Shown here: piece by piece, positions 7,117 to 15,292 of the stretch | Layout: each line of letters begins with the position of its first letter | How positions within the stretch are numbered: position 1 is the stretch's first letter | Source: Stutzerimonas decontaminans | Lineage (GTDB): Bacteria > Pseudomonadota > Gammaproteobacteria > Pseudomonadales > Pseudomonadaceae | NCBI RefSeq assembly: GCF_000661915.1 | Contig: NZ_CP007509.1 | Coordinates: forward strand, 3,919,501-3,983,500 | Length of the DNA: 64,000 nt | Direction of reading: 5' to 3' | Notes under the pieces: generated by a model | Database searches by the model: none | What the model was told of the DNA's origin: nothing | Seen by the model: only the letters and a program-made list of their open reading frames with translations | Made by a program: the position numbers and the translations under genes

Positions 7117-8967
7117 ATGCAAAATAAAAGCTTCACCAGAATAGAGGCAATCAGGAAGGCCAACGCCGACCCGACCTACGTGAATGATCGCATCTATCGA
7201 CTTATGTTCAAGGAAGACTTGTACATAGCCGCATACGAGAAGATCAAGAGCAAACCCGGAAATATGACAGCGGGTGCGGATGGTACAACCCTAGATGAAT
7301 TCTCGATCAGAACAATCAAGAACATCATCGAAAAGATGAAGAGCGAAAGCTTTTCATTCAGAGGTGCCAGAAAGGTTCTTATCCCCAAGGCAAACGGCAA
7401 AACCAGAGCACTATCGGTAGCGCCACCCACTGACAAGGTTGTGCAAGAGGTCATGAGAATGATCTTGGAAGCCATTTTCGAGCCCACGTTCAGTTCCAAC
7501 AGTCACGGGTTCAGGTCAGGGAGGAGTTGCCACACAGCTCTGAAGCAGATCCGGAAGAACTGGTCAGGAGTAACGTGGATCATCGAAGGAGACATTAAAG
7601 GCTGCTTCGACAATATCAACCACGAGAAACTAATCAGGGAACTGGCTAAGCGAATCACGGATGAGCGATTTATTAACCTTGTAAGGAAGGCGCTCAACGC
7701 GGGCTACTTCGAGGACGGGGCATTCTTCAGCGGTGATCTCGGGACGCCACAGGGAAGCATCATCTCCCCCATACTGGCGAACATCTTCCTGCATCAACTC
7801 GACCGCAAGGCCGAGAAGATCATCGAGGAAAACGAGATCGGCGAAGAGGATAAGAAAGCCTTGAACCCCGAGTACAGAAAGGTCGTGAAGAGAAGAGCCT
7901 ACCTCCAGAAAACTCTGGAACGGAAAGAAGGTACGGAACGAGAGGCTGCCATCGCCGAAATTCGAGCGTTGAACAACCAGTCCCTCACCATGTCCCCTAA
8001 TCTGATCACGAGTAATGGTTTCATCAGGGTTAAGTATGTCCGATACGCCGACGACTGGGTAATTGGGGTCAACGGGCCGAGGAAACTAGCTGAAACGATC
8101 CGCGCAGACATCGGAGACACTCTTTCCACAATGGGTCTCGAACTCAGCATGGAAAAGACACACATCCGTCATGCAAAGACCGAATCCGCAACCTTCCTAG
8201 GAACCACCTTCAGGGTCGGTTCCGCAACACCCAAGATCATGAAAGTCAGCCGTGGGGGTAGGATATTCAAGAAAAGGGTAGCTGGGTGGACTCCCCTGAT
8301 GTACGCGCCTATCGGCGAGATCATCAAGAGACTAAGCGCCAAAGGGTTTTGCGACCCCAAGGGCAACCCCACCGCGATCAAAAAATGGATATACCTGGAC
8401 GATACACAAATCGTTGAGCAAGTTGGAGCGGTATGGAGGGGGATCTGTAATTATTACTCCTTCGTTGACGGATTCGCGAAACTTTCAAGAATCCAGTTCA
8501 TTCTCCAACACGCAGTAGCTAAGACCTTGGCGGCCAAACATCGGTCGTCGCGTAGCAAGGTCTTCTCTAAACACGGTGCAAACCTTCGATTTAGGGTCAG
8601 AAATGAGGCTGGCGAAGTGGTTAAAACGGTGAGCTTCCCGCTTGTAAAATCGTGGAAATCATCGCCAGATAGGTTTAAAACGAACGAAGTTGACATCAAC
8701 TTCCTCGAACGCAACCTCAGGCTTCGAACGAGGTCTAAACTGGGATCACTATGCGTCATCTGCGGAAGTGGCGACCGTGTGGCCATGCACCACGTGAAAC
8801 ACATAAGGAAGCTGGGTAAAGAGGTAAAAGGGTTCAACCGGGTAATGGCAATCCTAAACAGAAAGCAAATACCGGTATGCCACGAATGCCACCACAAGAT
8901 ACACAGTGGGAAGTACGACGGCATCTCCCTCAACCAATTCGCCCTACCTCATGTGGCAGCGGCCTGA
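7117..8967 (+). CDS. Group II intron-encoded protein: reverse transcriptase, maturase, HNH endonuclease (LtrA-like)
   Basis: This 616-residue protein should assist splicing of its intron and copy it into DNA targets. In order: RT0-RT7 (about 20-370) with [11 protein letters not shown] (catalytic D159), [15 protein letters not shown] and the active-site box YADD (Y310-D313); domain X, the thumb/maturase, ending near [13 protein letters not shown] (about 441-453); then a DNA-binding region and a C-terminal HNH endonuclease with CVIC (C546, C549), MHHVKH (about 557-562) and CHECHHKIH (about 588-596). All key residues are present, so it looks active. I chose ATG 7117, eight bases after GGTGGGGG; GTG 7102 in frame is the alternative. 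It sits in intron domain IV, with domain V starting 11 bases after its stop. Confidence 0.95.
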   Translation: MQNKSFTRIEAIRKANADPTYVNDRIYRLMFKEDLYIAAYEKIKSKPGNMTAGADGTTLDEFSIRTIKNIIEKMKSESFSFRGARKVLIPKANGKTRALSVAPPTDKVVQEVMRMILEAIFEPTFSSNSHGFRSGRSCHTALKQIRKNWSGVTWIIEGDIKGCFDNINHEKLIRELAKRITDERFINLVRKALNAGYFEDGAFFSGDLGTPQGSIISPILANIFLHQLDRKAEKIIEENEIGEEDKKALNPEYRKVVKRRAYLQKTLERKEGTEREAAIAEIRALNNQSLTMSPNLITSNGFIRVKYVRYADDWVIGVNGPRKLAETIRADIGDTLSTMGLELSMEKTHIRHAKTESATFLGTTFRVGSATPKIMKVSRGGRIFKKRVAGWTPLMYAPIGEIIKRLSAKGFCDPKGNPTAIKKWIYLDDTQIVEQVGAVWRGICNYYSFVDGFAKLSRIQFILQHAVAKTLAAKHRSSRSKVFSKHGANLRFRVRNEAGEVVKTVSFPLVKSWKSSPDRFKTNEVDINFLERNLRLRTRSKLGSLCVICGSGDRVAMHHVKHIRKLGKEVKGFNRVMAILNRKQIPVCHECHHKIHSGKYDGISLNQFALPHVAAA

Positions 8968-8978
8968 TTACATCTGGA

Positions 8979-9012
8979 GAGCGCAGTGCTTGGAAACCTG
9001 CACGCTGCGTTC
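8979..9012 (+). other. Group II intron domain V
   Basis: A 34-base hairpin: GAGCGCAG (8979-8986) pairs with CTGCGTTC (9005-9012) through eight pairs, one of them G-U. It contains the catalytic AGC triad (8980-8982), a two-base CG bulge (9003-9004) and a purine-rich GGAAA apical loop. Its size and layout are those of an active ribozyme core, although the apical helix contains pyrimidine mismatches. Confidence 0.85.
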
Positions 9013-9014
9013 GG

Positions 9015-9069
9015 AGGAAGCCTGTTGGTCGCCTAACTCTGTGAGGAGAAGGTTCTGGCAGGCCATCCT
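9015..9069 (+). other. Group II intron domain VI with candidate branch-point A9065
   Basis: AGGA (9015-9018) pairs with TCCT (9066-9069), and GCCTGTTGG (9020-9028) with CTGGCAGGC (9055-9063) including G-U pairs. C9064 and A9065 stay bulged; A9065 is seven bases from the 3' splice site, the usual branch-point position. Confidence 0.7.
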
Positions 9070-9114
9070 ACTCCTTTGGTCCACGGTTCGAGTCCGTGTG
9101 GGCCCACCACCTTC

Positions 9115-9139
9115 AAAGCCGCGCATTGCGCGGCTTTTT
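9115..9139 (+). terminator. Terminator of the tRNA-Ile2/intron transcript
   Basis: AAAGCCGCGC and GCGCGGCTTT form a ten-base stem around ATT, followed by more T residues. It starts six bases after the encoded CCA of the 3' exon. Confidence 0.9.
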
Positions 9140-9340
9140 CGTTTATCTCCCACTGATCCGAGCCTTGAATCAGCTTGGCCTCTGCCTCCGGCCATGCGCT
9201 CGTAATCATGCCACCGTCATTAATAACCAAATCGCATATAAACAGCAGGAAAGGTTTCTGGACTCTCTAAGCTGACGTCTCTATCGTGCGCCGCGGGGTC
9301 CTTGTTTCGACCTGCCTACTCGCCACCCTTAAGGACGTCC

Positions 9341-11131
9341 ATGCTTCCAGAATCGCTGCCGCTGTTGTTCGTCTGCGCCTTGCTGATCTGGGTGTTGGTG
9401 GCGTTCGTAAGGGAGAGCTGGAGCCCGGATATCGTCGTGGCGATTGCTGTGGCGGTGCTGCTGGCGACGCAGTTGCTGACGCCCGGGGAAGTGCTCGGTG
9501 TGCTGTCCAACTCGGCGCCGGTCACCATTGCCTGCATGTTCATCATTTCCGCGGCACTCGAACGTACCGGCTGCATCGATGCGCTGGGCAATTGGCTCGG
9601 CAATCTGGTGGGCACCAGCCCTACGCGGGTGCTGTTCGGCCTGACGATCACTGCGCTGGTGATCTCTGCCTGCCTGAACAACACGCCGGTGGTGGCGATC
9701 CTTACCCCTGTGGCGATTTCGCTGGCCAAGCGCGCCGGCACCACGCCTTCCAAGCTGCTGATTCCGCTGTCGTACGCGACCATTCTCGGTGGCACGCTGA
9801 CGATGATCGGCACCTCGACCAACATCCTCGTCGATGGGGTGGCGCGCAAGGCGGGCCTGGAGCCGTTCGGCATGTTCGAGATCACCGGGGCGGGCTTGAT
9901 CATGGCCGCCGCGGGCATGGTCTACCTGCTGACCATCGGCAAGCATCTGCTGCCGGAACGCGACACGCTGTCCAAGCTGCTCGGCCCGCGCCTGGACCGC
10001 AACTTCATGACCGAGCTGCGCGTGCCGTCGAACTCGCCGGTGATCGGCAAGACCATCGCCGAGGCCAACCTCAACGGCGGCAGCGGCCTGCAGGTGTTAC
10101 AGGTGAACCGCGACACCCAGCTGTTCAGCCGCCCGGAGCATGACTTCACCCTCACCGCCGGCGACCTGCTGATGATTCACGGCCAGGTCAAGGACGTGGT
10201 GGAGCTGCGCGAAAGCGGTCACCTGACCTTCAACCGTGGCGACGCCTTCGAAACCATCAGCAGCGAAGACGTGATCCTGGCCGAGGCCATCGTCGGCCGC
10301 GGCTCGCGCTACAGCCACCGACCGATGCGCGATCTCGACCTTTCCGCGCGTTACGGCATCAGCGTGCTCGCGGTGCACCGGCAGGACGAGAATATCCAGG
10401 GCAACTTCGACGATTTCCAGCTGCAGTTCGGCGATGTGATGCTGGTCGAAGGCACGCCGGCGCAGATCAAGCGCTTCGCCGACAACGGCGAGCTGATCAG
10501 CCTCAACGCGGTGCAGGAACGCGCCTTCCGCCGCGACAAGGCGCCGATCGCGATCATCGCGACGCTGGCGGTCATGGTATTGGCGGCCTTCGGCGTGATG
10601 CCGATCGAAGGCCTGGCGATCATTGGTGCGGCGTCCGTATTGGCGACCCGCTGCCTGGACGTCGAAGACGCCTACAAGGCCGTCGACTGGAAGATCCTCA
10701 GCCTGATCTTCGGCATGCTGGCGATCAGCATCGCCATGGACAAGGTGGGTCTGGTGCAGCTGATCGTGCAGAACGTGACCACGCTTACGCCCTGGGCAGG
10801 CCCCTTGTTCATGCTTTCCTTCATCTATCTGCTTACTTCGCTGCTCACCGAGATGCTGTCGAACAACGCGGTGGCGGTACTGATCACCCCAATTGCCATC
10901 GGCCTAGCCCAGCAACTGGGTGTCGATCCGCGAGCGTTCGTTGTCGCGGTGATGTTCGCCGCCAGCGCGAGCTTCGCCACACCAATCGGCTATCAAACCA
11001 ACACCTTCGTCTACAACGCTGGTGGCTATCGCTTCGCCGACTTCCTTAAGGTCGGCATCCCGCTGAACCTATTGCTGTGGATGGTCGGAACCCTGGTGAT
11101 ACCGCTGTTCTGGCCCCTCACGCCACTTTGA
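9341..11131 (+). CDS. SLC13/DASS-type ion transporter with TrkA-C domains
   Basis: This is a 596-residue inner-membrane permease of the divalent anion:sodium symporter (SLC13/ArsB-like) superfamily, probably moving sulfate or a dicarboxylate; the substrate cannot be read from sequence. Two hydrophobic halves (about 1-195 and 400-596) flank a soluble region (about 210-385) with two RCK/TrkA-C-like repeats ([16 protein letters not shown] and [18 protein letters not shown]). The first half contains [16 protein letters not shown] and GTSTNI, the second [15 protein letters not shown] and [18 protein letters not shown], the paired NNTP/GTxTN-type ligand motifs of the family. ATG 9341 has AAGGA five bases upstream; an in-frame ATG at 9302 lacks a good site. 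It precedes metY, so sulfur supply is a reasonable but unproven role. Confidence 0.85.
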   Translation: MLPESLPLLFVCALLIWVLVAFVRESWSPDIVVAIAVAVLLATQLLTPGEVLGVLSNSAPVTIACMFIISAALERTGCIDALGNWLGNLVGTSPTRVLFGLTITALVISACLNNTPVVAILTPVAISLAKRAGTTPSKLLIPLSYATILGGTLTMIGTSTNILVDGVARKAGLEPFGMFEITGAGLIMAAAGMVYLLTIGKHLLPERDTLSKLLGPRLDRNFMTELRVPSNSPVIGKTIAEANLNGGSGLQVLQVNRDTQLFSRPEHDFTLTAGDLLMIHGQVKDVVELRESGHLTFNRGDAFETISSEDVILAEAIVGRGSRYSHRPMRDLDLSARYGISVLAVHRQDENIQGNFDDFQLQFGDVMLVEGTPAQIKRFADNGELISLNAVQERAFRRDKAPIAIIATLAVMVLAAFGVMPIEGLAIIGAASVLATRCLDVEDAYKAVDWKILSLIFGMLAISIAMDKVGLVQLIVQNVTTLTPWAGPLFMLSFIYLLTSLLTEMLSNNAVAVLITPIAIGLAQQLGVDPRAFVVAVMFAASASFATPIGYQTNTFVYNAGGYRFADFLKVGIPLNLLLWMVGTLVIPLFWPLTPL

Positions 11132-11222
11132 CAGCAAGGTTTGTCCTGAATCATTGACCGGGTTGGCGTTCAGTTTCATGCTCTGCGGCCTTTGCCCGAC
11201 GAACAAGAACAAGGAGCCCGTC

Positions 11223-12500
11223 ATGAAACTGGAAACCCTCGCCATCCACGCCGGCTATAGCCCCGACCCGACCACCAAAGCGGTGGCGGTGCCGATTTAC
11301 CAGACCACCTCCTACGCCTTCGACGACACCCAGCATGGTGCGGACTTGTTCGACCTGAAGGTGCCGGGCAACATCTATACGCGCATCATGAACCCCACCA
11401 CCGACGTGCTCGAGCAGCGCGTGGCGGCACTGGAAGGCGGCGTGGCGGCACTGGCCGTTGCCTCGGGAATGGCGGCGATTACCTACGCTATTCAGACCAT
11501 CGCTGAAGTCGGTGACAACATCGTATCGGTCGCCAAGCTCTACGGCGGTACCTACAACCTGTTCGCCCATACCCTGCCGCGCCAGGGCATCGAGGTGCGC
11601 TTCGCTGCCCATGACGACATCGCCGCGCTGGAGTCGCTGATCGACGAGCGCACCAAGGCGGTGTTCTGCGAATCCATCGGCAACCCAGCCGGTAACGTCA
11701 TCGACCTTGCCGCGCTGGCCGAAGCCGCGCACCGCCATGGCGTACCACTGATCGTCGACAACACCGTTGCCACACCGATGCTCTGCCGGCCGTTCGAGCA
11801 TGGCGCGGACATCGTGGTGCACTCGCTGACCAAGTACATGGGCGGCCACGGCACCAGCATCGGTGGCATCGTGGTCGACTCCGGCAAGTTCCCCTGGGCG
11901 CAGCACAAGGAGCGCTTCGCACTACTGAACACGCCCGATGTGTCCTATCACGGCGTCACCTACACCGAGGCATTCGGCCCCGCCGCATTCATCGGTCGCT
12001 GCCGCGTGGTGCCACTGCGCAACATGGGTGCGGCCATCTCGCCATTCAATTCGTTCCTGATCCTGCAGGGCCTGGAAACCCTGGCGCTGCGCATGGAACG
12101 CCACTGCGAGAATGCACTGAAAGTTGCCGAGTTCCTCCAATCGCATCCGCAAGTGGCCTGGGTGAAGTACGCCGGACTGCCGGATCACCCCGAACATGAG
12201 CTGGCGCGTCGCTACATGGGCGGCACCCCGGCATCGATCCTCTGCTTCGGTATCGAAGGTGGCATGGAAGCTGGCGCGCGTTTCATCGATGCGCTCAAGC
12301 TGGTGGTGCGCCTGGTCAATATCGGCGACGCCAAGTCTCTGGCCTGCCACCCGGCCAGCACCACGCATCGCCAGCTGAATGCCGAGGAGCTGGCCCGGGC
12401 CGGTGTATCGCAGGATCTGATCCGGCTGTCCGTCGGCATCGAGCACATCGACGACATCCTTGCCGACCTGGCCCAGGCACTGAGCGCATCCAAGGGTTGA
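11223..12500 (+). CDS. metY: O-acetyl-L-homoserine sulfhydrylase MetY
   Basis: MetY is a PLP-dependent enzyme of the Cys/Met metabolism family that makes homocysteine from O-acetylhomoserine and sulfide. The 425-residue length equals that of Pseudomonas MetY. Visible signatures are the N-terminal [15 protein letters not shown], the phosphate-binding [22 protein letters not shown] region split around residues 52-73, the SGMAAITYA loop, and the PLP lysine K204 in [11 protein letters not shown]. The AAGGAG Shine-Dalgarno ends about six bases before ATG 11223; upstream in-frame ATG 11154 is less likely. The preceding transporter is 91 bases upstream. A sister enzyme such as O-succinylhomoserine sulfhydrylase (MetZ) is the main alternative, but the length and long insert favour MetY. 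Confidence 0.9.
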   Translation: MKLETLAIHAGYSPDPTTKAVAVPIYQTTSYAFDDTQHGADLFDLKVPGNIYTRIMNPTTDVLEQRVAALEGGVAALAVASGMAAITYAIQTIAEVGDNIVSVAKLYGGTYNLFAHTLPRQGIEVRFAAHDDIAALESLIDERTKAVFCESIGNPAGNVIDLAALAEAAHRHGVPLIVDNTVATPMLCRPFEHGADIVVHSLTKYMGGHGTSIGGIVVDSGKFPWAQHKERFALLNTPDVSYHGVTYTEAFGPAAFIGRCRVVPLRNMGAAISPFNSFLILQGLETLALRMERHCENALKVAEFLQSHPQVAWVKYAGLPDHPEHELARRYMGGTPASILCFGIEGGMEAGARFIDALKLVVRLVNIGDAKSLACHPASTTHRQLNAEELARAGVSQDLIRLSVGIEHIDDILADLAQALSASKG

Positions 12501-12527
12501 GGCAATCCGCGGCTTGATATCCGCGAG

Positions 12528-12566
12528 CGAGGCTCCACATTATCGGCATACCGCCGTGGAGCCTCG
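12528..12566 (+). promoter_or_regulatory. Hairpin that sequesters the trxC ribosome-binding site
   Basis: CGAGGCTCCAC (12528-12538) and GTGGAGCCTCG (12556-12566) form a perfect 11-base stem around a 17-base loop. The likely Shine-Dalgarno GTGGAG (12556-12561), seven bases before ATG 12569, lies in the 3' arm, so the folded mRNA should block translation. It has no T-tract. Confidence 0.6.
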
Positions 12567-12568
12567 TC

Positions 12569-13006
12569 ATGACCGAATCGCTGATCGTCCCCTGCGCGCA
12601 CTGCGCCAGTCTCAATCGCATCCCCACCGACCGGCTGCAAGACGCGCCGCGCTGCGGTCGTTGCAAGGCCGAGGCACTGCCGAACGCACCGTTCGACCTG
12701 CAGCAGAGCCAGTTCGCCAACCAGATCAAGGGTGACCTGCCACTGTTGGTGGATGTCTGGGCCAGCTGGTGCGGGCCGTGCCGCAGTTTCGCCCCGACCT
12801 TTGCTCAAGCCGCCAGCCAACTGCAAGGCCGCTGCCGCCTGGCCAAGCTCGACAGCGAAGCCAATGCGCAACTGTCGGCGCAACTCGGCATCCGCTCGAT
12901 TCCCAGCCTGATCCTGTTTCGCAACGGCCGCGAGGTCGCCCGCCAGAGCGGTGCGATGCCGCTGCCGCAACTCATGTCGTGGCTGGCGCAGCAGGGCATC
13001 AGCTAG
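12569..13006 (+). CDS. trxC: Thioredoxin 2 (TrxC), zinc-binding
   Basis: TrxC is a cytoplasmic thiol-disulfide reductant, usually induced by oxidative stress. The 145-residue protein begins with a zinc-ribbon formed by C9, C12, C29 and C32 (CAHC and CGRC), then a full thioredoxin domain with the active site WASWCGPC (C68 and C71), the conserved cis-proline segment RSIPSLILF and a terminal helix. Length and the N-terminal zinc motif distinguish it from TrxA, which is also present at 62646-62972 without that motif. It follows metY by 68 bases, a gap filled by a strong hairpin that covers the ribosome-binding site, so expression is probably controlled at translation. Confidence 0.93.
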   Translation: MTESLIVPCAHCASLNRIPTDRLQDAPRCGRCKAEALPNAPFDLQQSQFANQIKGDLPLLVDVWASWCGPCRSFAPTFAQAASQLQGRCRLAKLDSEANAQLSAQLGIRSIPSLILFRNGREVARQSGAMPLPQLMSWLAQQGIS

Positions 13007-13089
13007 ACACAAACCGCTCGATGACAACCGAAACGCAGGCAAGTTCCTAACGTATTTGCGACCTCCCATCAGGATATGTATCGCAATGT

Positions 13090-13118
13090 TTGCCTAGCGT
13101 TAATGGCACTTGGATAAT
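13090..13118 (+). promoter_or_regulatory. Candidate promoter of the aryl polyene cluster
   Basis: TTGCCT at 13090-13095 and GATAAT at 13113-13118 with a TG just before the -10 and a 17-base spacer. It is the best sigma-70-like match in the 195-base gap before the first APE gene and would give a leader of about 75 bases. Confidence 0.5.
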
Positions 13119-13163
13119 GCGCGCACTTTTCGAGCGGCATTTCCAATGCAAGCATTACACGGA

Positions 13164-13173
13164 CGTCTAGACG
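13164..13173. promoter_or_regulatory. Ten-base palindrome in the APE leader
   Basis: CGTCTAGACG is a perfect palindrome inside GGACGTCTAGACGCCGG, about 45 bases after the candidate -10 and 28 bases before the first APE gene. It could be an operator; its binding protein is unknown. Confidence 0.35.
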
Positions 13174-13201
13174 CCGGTCTCGCCATGAGAGCCGCGCGAG
13201 C

Positions 13202-13927
13202 ATGAACACGACACGCTTCGACATCGACCATTGGCAGGCCTGGGCCCCGGGTCGTGCCTGCCAGGCCGACTGGTTGCGCTGGGCGAGTACCAGCCAGTGG
13301 TCGGATGACCCCGAAGCGCAACCGGATGTGTCCTTTCTGCCAGCAATGCAGCGCCGCCGCCTGAGCCGTCTGGCGCGGATGGTGTATGCCGTTGCTTACC
13401 CGTTGGCAGAAGGTCGACCGCCGATGCCGCTGGTGTACGCATCGCGGCACGGCGAAACCACGCGCAATTTCGCCCTGCTCAGCGATCTGGCGAACCAGCA
13501 GCCGCTGTCGCCGACTCAGTTCAGTCTGTCCGTGCACAACGCCATCGTCGGACTCTGGTCGATTTTCCAAGGCGACCCCAGTGAGATGACGGCTATCGCG
13601 GCAGAGGGCGATGGGCTGGAACACGCCGTAATTGAGGCCAGCCTGCTGCTGAACGAAGGCGCGCCCGCCGTGATGCTGGTGATAGCAGAAGAAACTCCGC
13701 CCGAGGCATATCGCCCATGGATCGACGGCACCGGCATGCCCTATGCGCTGGCGCTGCGACTGACCGCCGGTGACCGCTGGCAGCTGCAACTGCAGCCAGG
13801 CGATGACACCGCGCGGCAACAGCCGCAGCCCCATGCCCTGCAGCTCATCCGGGCGCTGCTCACCGAGCATTCCCAATTCACGCATCAATGGAAGACGCGC
13901 AGATGGAATTGGCAGCGGACTCGCTAA
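13202..13927 (+). CDS. apeC: Aryl polyene ketosynthase-like chain length factor (ApeC-type)
   Basis: The 241-residue protein belongs to the short beta-ketoacyl synthase-like family of APE clusters (Ketoacyl-synt_2 type). It keeps the N-terminal thiolase-like half (MPLVYASRHGETTRN, SLSVHNAIVGLWSI, VMLVIAEE) but lacks a catalytic Cys-His-His set. In characterised APE systems ApeC pairs with the true ketosynthase ApeO as a chain-length factor, and I infer the same here. It is the first gene of the cluster, preceded by a candidate promoter and a palindrome, and its 3' end overlaps the next reading frame. Codon use is like the rest of the GC-rich cluster. The start ATG 13202 has only a weak Shine-Dalgarno (GAGAGCC region). 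Confidence 0.8.
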   Translation: MNTTRFDIDHWQAWAPGRACQADWLRWASTSQWSDDPEAQPDVSFLPAMQRRRLSRLARMVYAVAYPLAEGRPPMPLVYASRHGETTRNFALLSDLANQQPLSPTQFSLSVHNAIVGLWSIFQGDPSEMTAIAAEGDGLEHAVIEASLLLNEGAPAVMLVIAEETPPEAYRPWIDGTGMPYALALRLTAGDRWQLQLQPGDDTARQQPQPHALQLIRALLTEHSQFTHQWKTRRWNWQRTR

Positions 13928-14712
13928 AGCGGCCCAACGCGCCCTGGCTATGGCGCCTCGTCGCCACCGGCCTGTCGTTCGTTCTGTTCGGCATTGGCGG
14001 TCTTTGCCTGCGGCTGATCGTATTCCCGCTGCTTTCGCTGCTCCCGGGCGATGCGGACACGCATCGTCGCCGGGCGCGGCAGACAGTCAGCCGGCTGTTC
14101 TGGTTGTTCGTGCAGTTCATGTACCGCAGCGGTGTGCTGACCTATGAGGTCGAGGGTGCCGAACGGCTCGGTCGCCCGGGGCAATTGATCATCGCTAATC
14201 ACCCATCGCTCATCGACGTCGTCGTGCTGATTGCGTTGATTCGCGACGCCAACTGCGTGGTCAAGCAGAGCCTGTGGGACAACCCCTTTACCCGCGGCCC
14301 GATCCGCGCCGCCCAGTACATCAGCAACAATGGCAGTGCCGAAATGCTCGACGAAGCGGCTGAAGCCCTGCAGCAAGGCCAGACGCTGATCATCTTTCCC
14401 GAGGGCACCCGCACCACTCCAGGCCAGCCGCCTGAATTCCACCGCGGTGCGGCAGCCATCGCCCTGCGCGGCGCGCGGCTGGTAACACCGGTGGTGATCA
14501 GTGTGACACCCACTACCCTGACCAAGGCCGAACCCTGGTATCGCATCCCCTCGCGGCGCTTTCACTTTCATCTACGCGTTGGCGTCGATATCGACCCACA
14601 GACATTCGCCGCCCTAGGCGCAGCGCCAATCGCCTCGCGACGACTCAACGACCATCTGCACCGGCACTTCATAAAGGAGCTCGCATTCGATGAGCCAACA
14701 ATTACAACGTGA
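13903..14712 (+). CDS. apeD: Lysophospholipid acyltransferase-family protein (ApeD-type)
   Basis: This 269-residue membrane-associated PlsC-like acyltransferase has two N-terminal hydrophobic segments and the LPLAT motifs: ANHPSLID for the H-X4-D catalytic pair (near residue 97) and the later FPEGTRTTPG substrate-binding block. In APE clusters ApeD is thought to attach the polyene or a fatty acyl chain to the lipid anchor; the exact acceptor is unknown. I chose ATG 13903 because GGAAG lies eight bases upstream; ATG 13888 in frame would add five residues. It overlaps apeC upstream and the first acyl carrier protein downstream by 23 bases, which indicates translational coupling. Confidence 0.85.
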   Translation: MELAADSLKRPNAPWLWRLVATGLSFVLFGIGGLCLRLIVFPLLSLLPGDADTHRRRARQTVSRLFWLFVQFMYRSGVLTYEVEGAERLGRPGQLIIANHPSLIDVVVLIALIRDANCVVKQSLWDNPFTRGPIRAAQYISNNGSAEMLDEAAEALQQGQTLIIFPEGTRTTPGQPPEFHRGAAAIALRGARLVTPVVISVTPTTLTKAEPWYRIPSRRFHFHLRVGVDIDPQTFAALGAAPIASRRLNDHLHRHFIKELAFDEPTITT

Positions 14713-14956
14713 AATCAAACAACTGATCATCGACGCTCTGGGTCTTGAAGACCTTGGTCCGGATGACATCGTCGCCGACCAGCCATTGTTCGGCGAAGGC
14801 CTTGGCCTCGACTCGGTGGACGCCCTGGAACTAGGTCTGGCGATCCAGAAGCGCTTCGGCATCAAGATCGACGCCGACGCCAAGGACACCCGCAAGCATT
14901 TCGCCAGCGTCGACAGCCTGGCAGCCTTCGTCAGCGCCAGCCGCGCCATCGCCTGA
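14690..14956 (+). CDS. apeE: Acyl carrier protein ApeE-type
   Basis: This 88-residue acyl carrier protein carries growing chains of the aryl polyene synthase on a phosphopantetheine arm. The attachment serine is S42 in LGLDSVDALELG, within the four-helix ACP fold. It overlaps the acyltransferase gene by 23 bases and is followed after 12 bases by a second ACP; paired ACPs are a hallmark of APE clusters, where one is thought to load the starter and the other to take part in elongation. Which of the two does which cannot be decided here. AAGGAGCTCG lies just before ATG 14690. Confidence 0.9.
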   Translation: MSQQLQREIKQLIIDALGLEDLGPDDIVADQPLFGEGLGLDSVDALELGLAIQKRFGIKIDADAKDTRKHFASVDSLAAFVSASRAIA

Positions 14957-14968
14957 GGAGCATCTGCC

Positions 14969-15226
14969 GTGAACAGCCGTAACGAGATTTTCCAGACCCT
15001 GCGCGACGCCCTGGTGGAACTGTTCGAACTCGAATCCGAGCGCATCACCCTCGAAGCCAATCTCTATCAGGACCTGGAAATCGACAGCATCGACGCTGTC
15101 GACCTGATCGACCATATCAAGCGCCAGACCGGCAAGAAGATCGCCGCCGAAGAATTCAAGACTGTGCGCACCGTCGGCGATGTGGTCGAGGCGGTTTACC
15201 GTCTAACCAACACGGAGACGGCCTGA
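14969..15226 (+). CDS. apeF: Acyl carrier protein ApeF-type
   Basis: The second ACP of the cluster has 85 residues, with phosphopantetheine serine S40 in the motif EIDSIDAVDLIDH and an acidic helix II as expected of an ACP. The start is GTG 14969, eight bases after AGGAG. It is closer to fatty-acid ACPs of the YQDLEIDSID type than its neighbour, so the two are not recent duplicates. It is likely to interact with the ApeO/ApeC ketosynthase pair and the ApeQ reductase encoded further down. Confidence 0.9.
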   Translation: MNSRNEIFQTLRDALVELFELESERITLEANLYQDLEIDSIDAVDLIDHIKRQTGKKIAAEEFKTVRTVGDVVEAVYRLTNTETA

Positions 15227-15292
15227 CAAGCGCCTCGGCGTCACCAACTGGATGACGTACAGCGCAACCCTCGGCATTTTCCGGATCATCTG

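Larger units (their letters stand above)
6479..9071 (+). mobile_element. Group II intron (mitochondrial-like, IIA-type) in tRNA-Ile2
   Basis: This 2593-base self-splicing retroelement begins with GTGCGCC, the GUGYG-type 5' end, and ends with CCTAC. A basal domain I helix pairs AACAACGT (6498-6505) with ACGTTGTT (6838-6845). EBS1, EBS2 and delta match the host exons. Domain IV holds the reverse transcriptase, domain V is at 8979-9012 and domain VI at 9015-9069. The 638 bases before the RT gene (6479-7116) are structured RNA without a supported protein gene and contain a full tRNA at 6917-6992. Base composition and codon use are visibly more AT-rich than the flanking genes, which fits horizontal arrival. 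The LtrA-like protein and delta pairing suggest subgroup IIA; the exact class was not tested. Confidence 0.95.
6440..9109 (+). tRNA. tRNA-Ile2 (CAU anticodon), split by a group II intron
   Basis: The exons are 6440-6478 (39 bases) and 9072-9109 (38 bases). Joined, they give a complete cloverleaf: acceptor GGGCCTA with TGGGCCC, D stem GCTC/GAGC, anticodon stem GAGGA/TCCTT around loop CTCATAA, T stem CACGG/CCGTG around TTCGAGT, discriminator A and encoded CCA. The anticodon CAU at 6474-6476 could mean Met, but the C4-G69 and C5-G68 pairs are those reported for TilS recognition, and the position after rpoD matches ileX of E. coli; so I call it the lysidine-modified tRNA-Ile2 that reads AUA. The break lies between positions 38 and 39, at the junction of the loop with the 3' anticodon stem. 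Function of this copy requires splicing. A terminator follows at 9115. Confidence 0.93.

Noticed and set aside
6479-9071. Group I intron in a tRNA gene, as in cyanobacterial tRNA-Leu
   Set aside because: The GTGCG start, AY end, domain V with AGC triad and LtrA-like reverse transcriptase are all group II features.
9286-10143. Long Arg/Ala/Gly-rich open frame on the plus strand
   Set aside because: It is a shadow of the SLC13 transporter gene in another frame, with low-complexity composition typical of high-GC shadows.
13104-13120. Sigma-54 promoter before the aryl polyene genes (TGGCAC...TGC)
   Set aside because: The GG-GC spacing is 12 rather than 10 bases, so it does not fit the -24/-12 rule.
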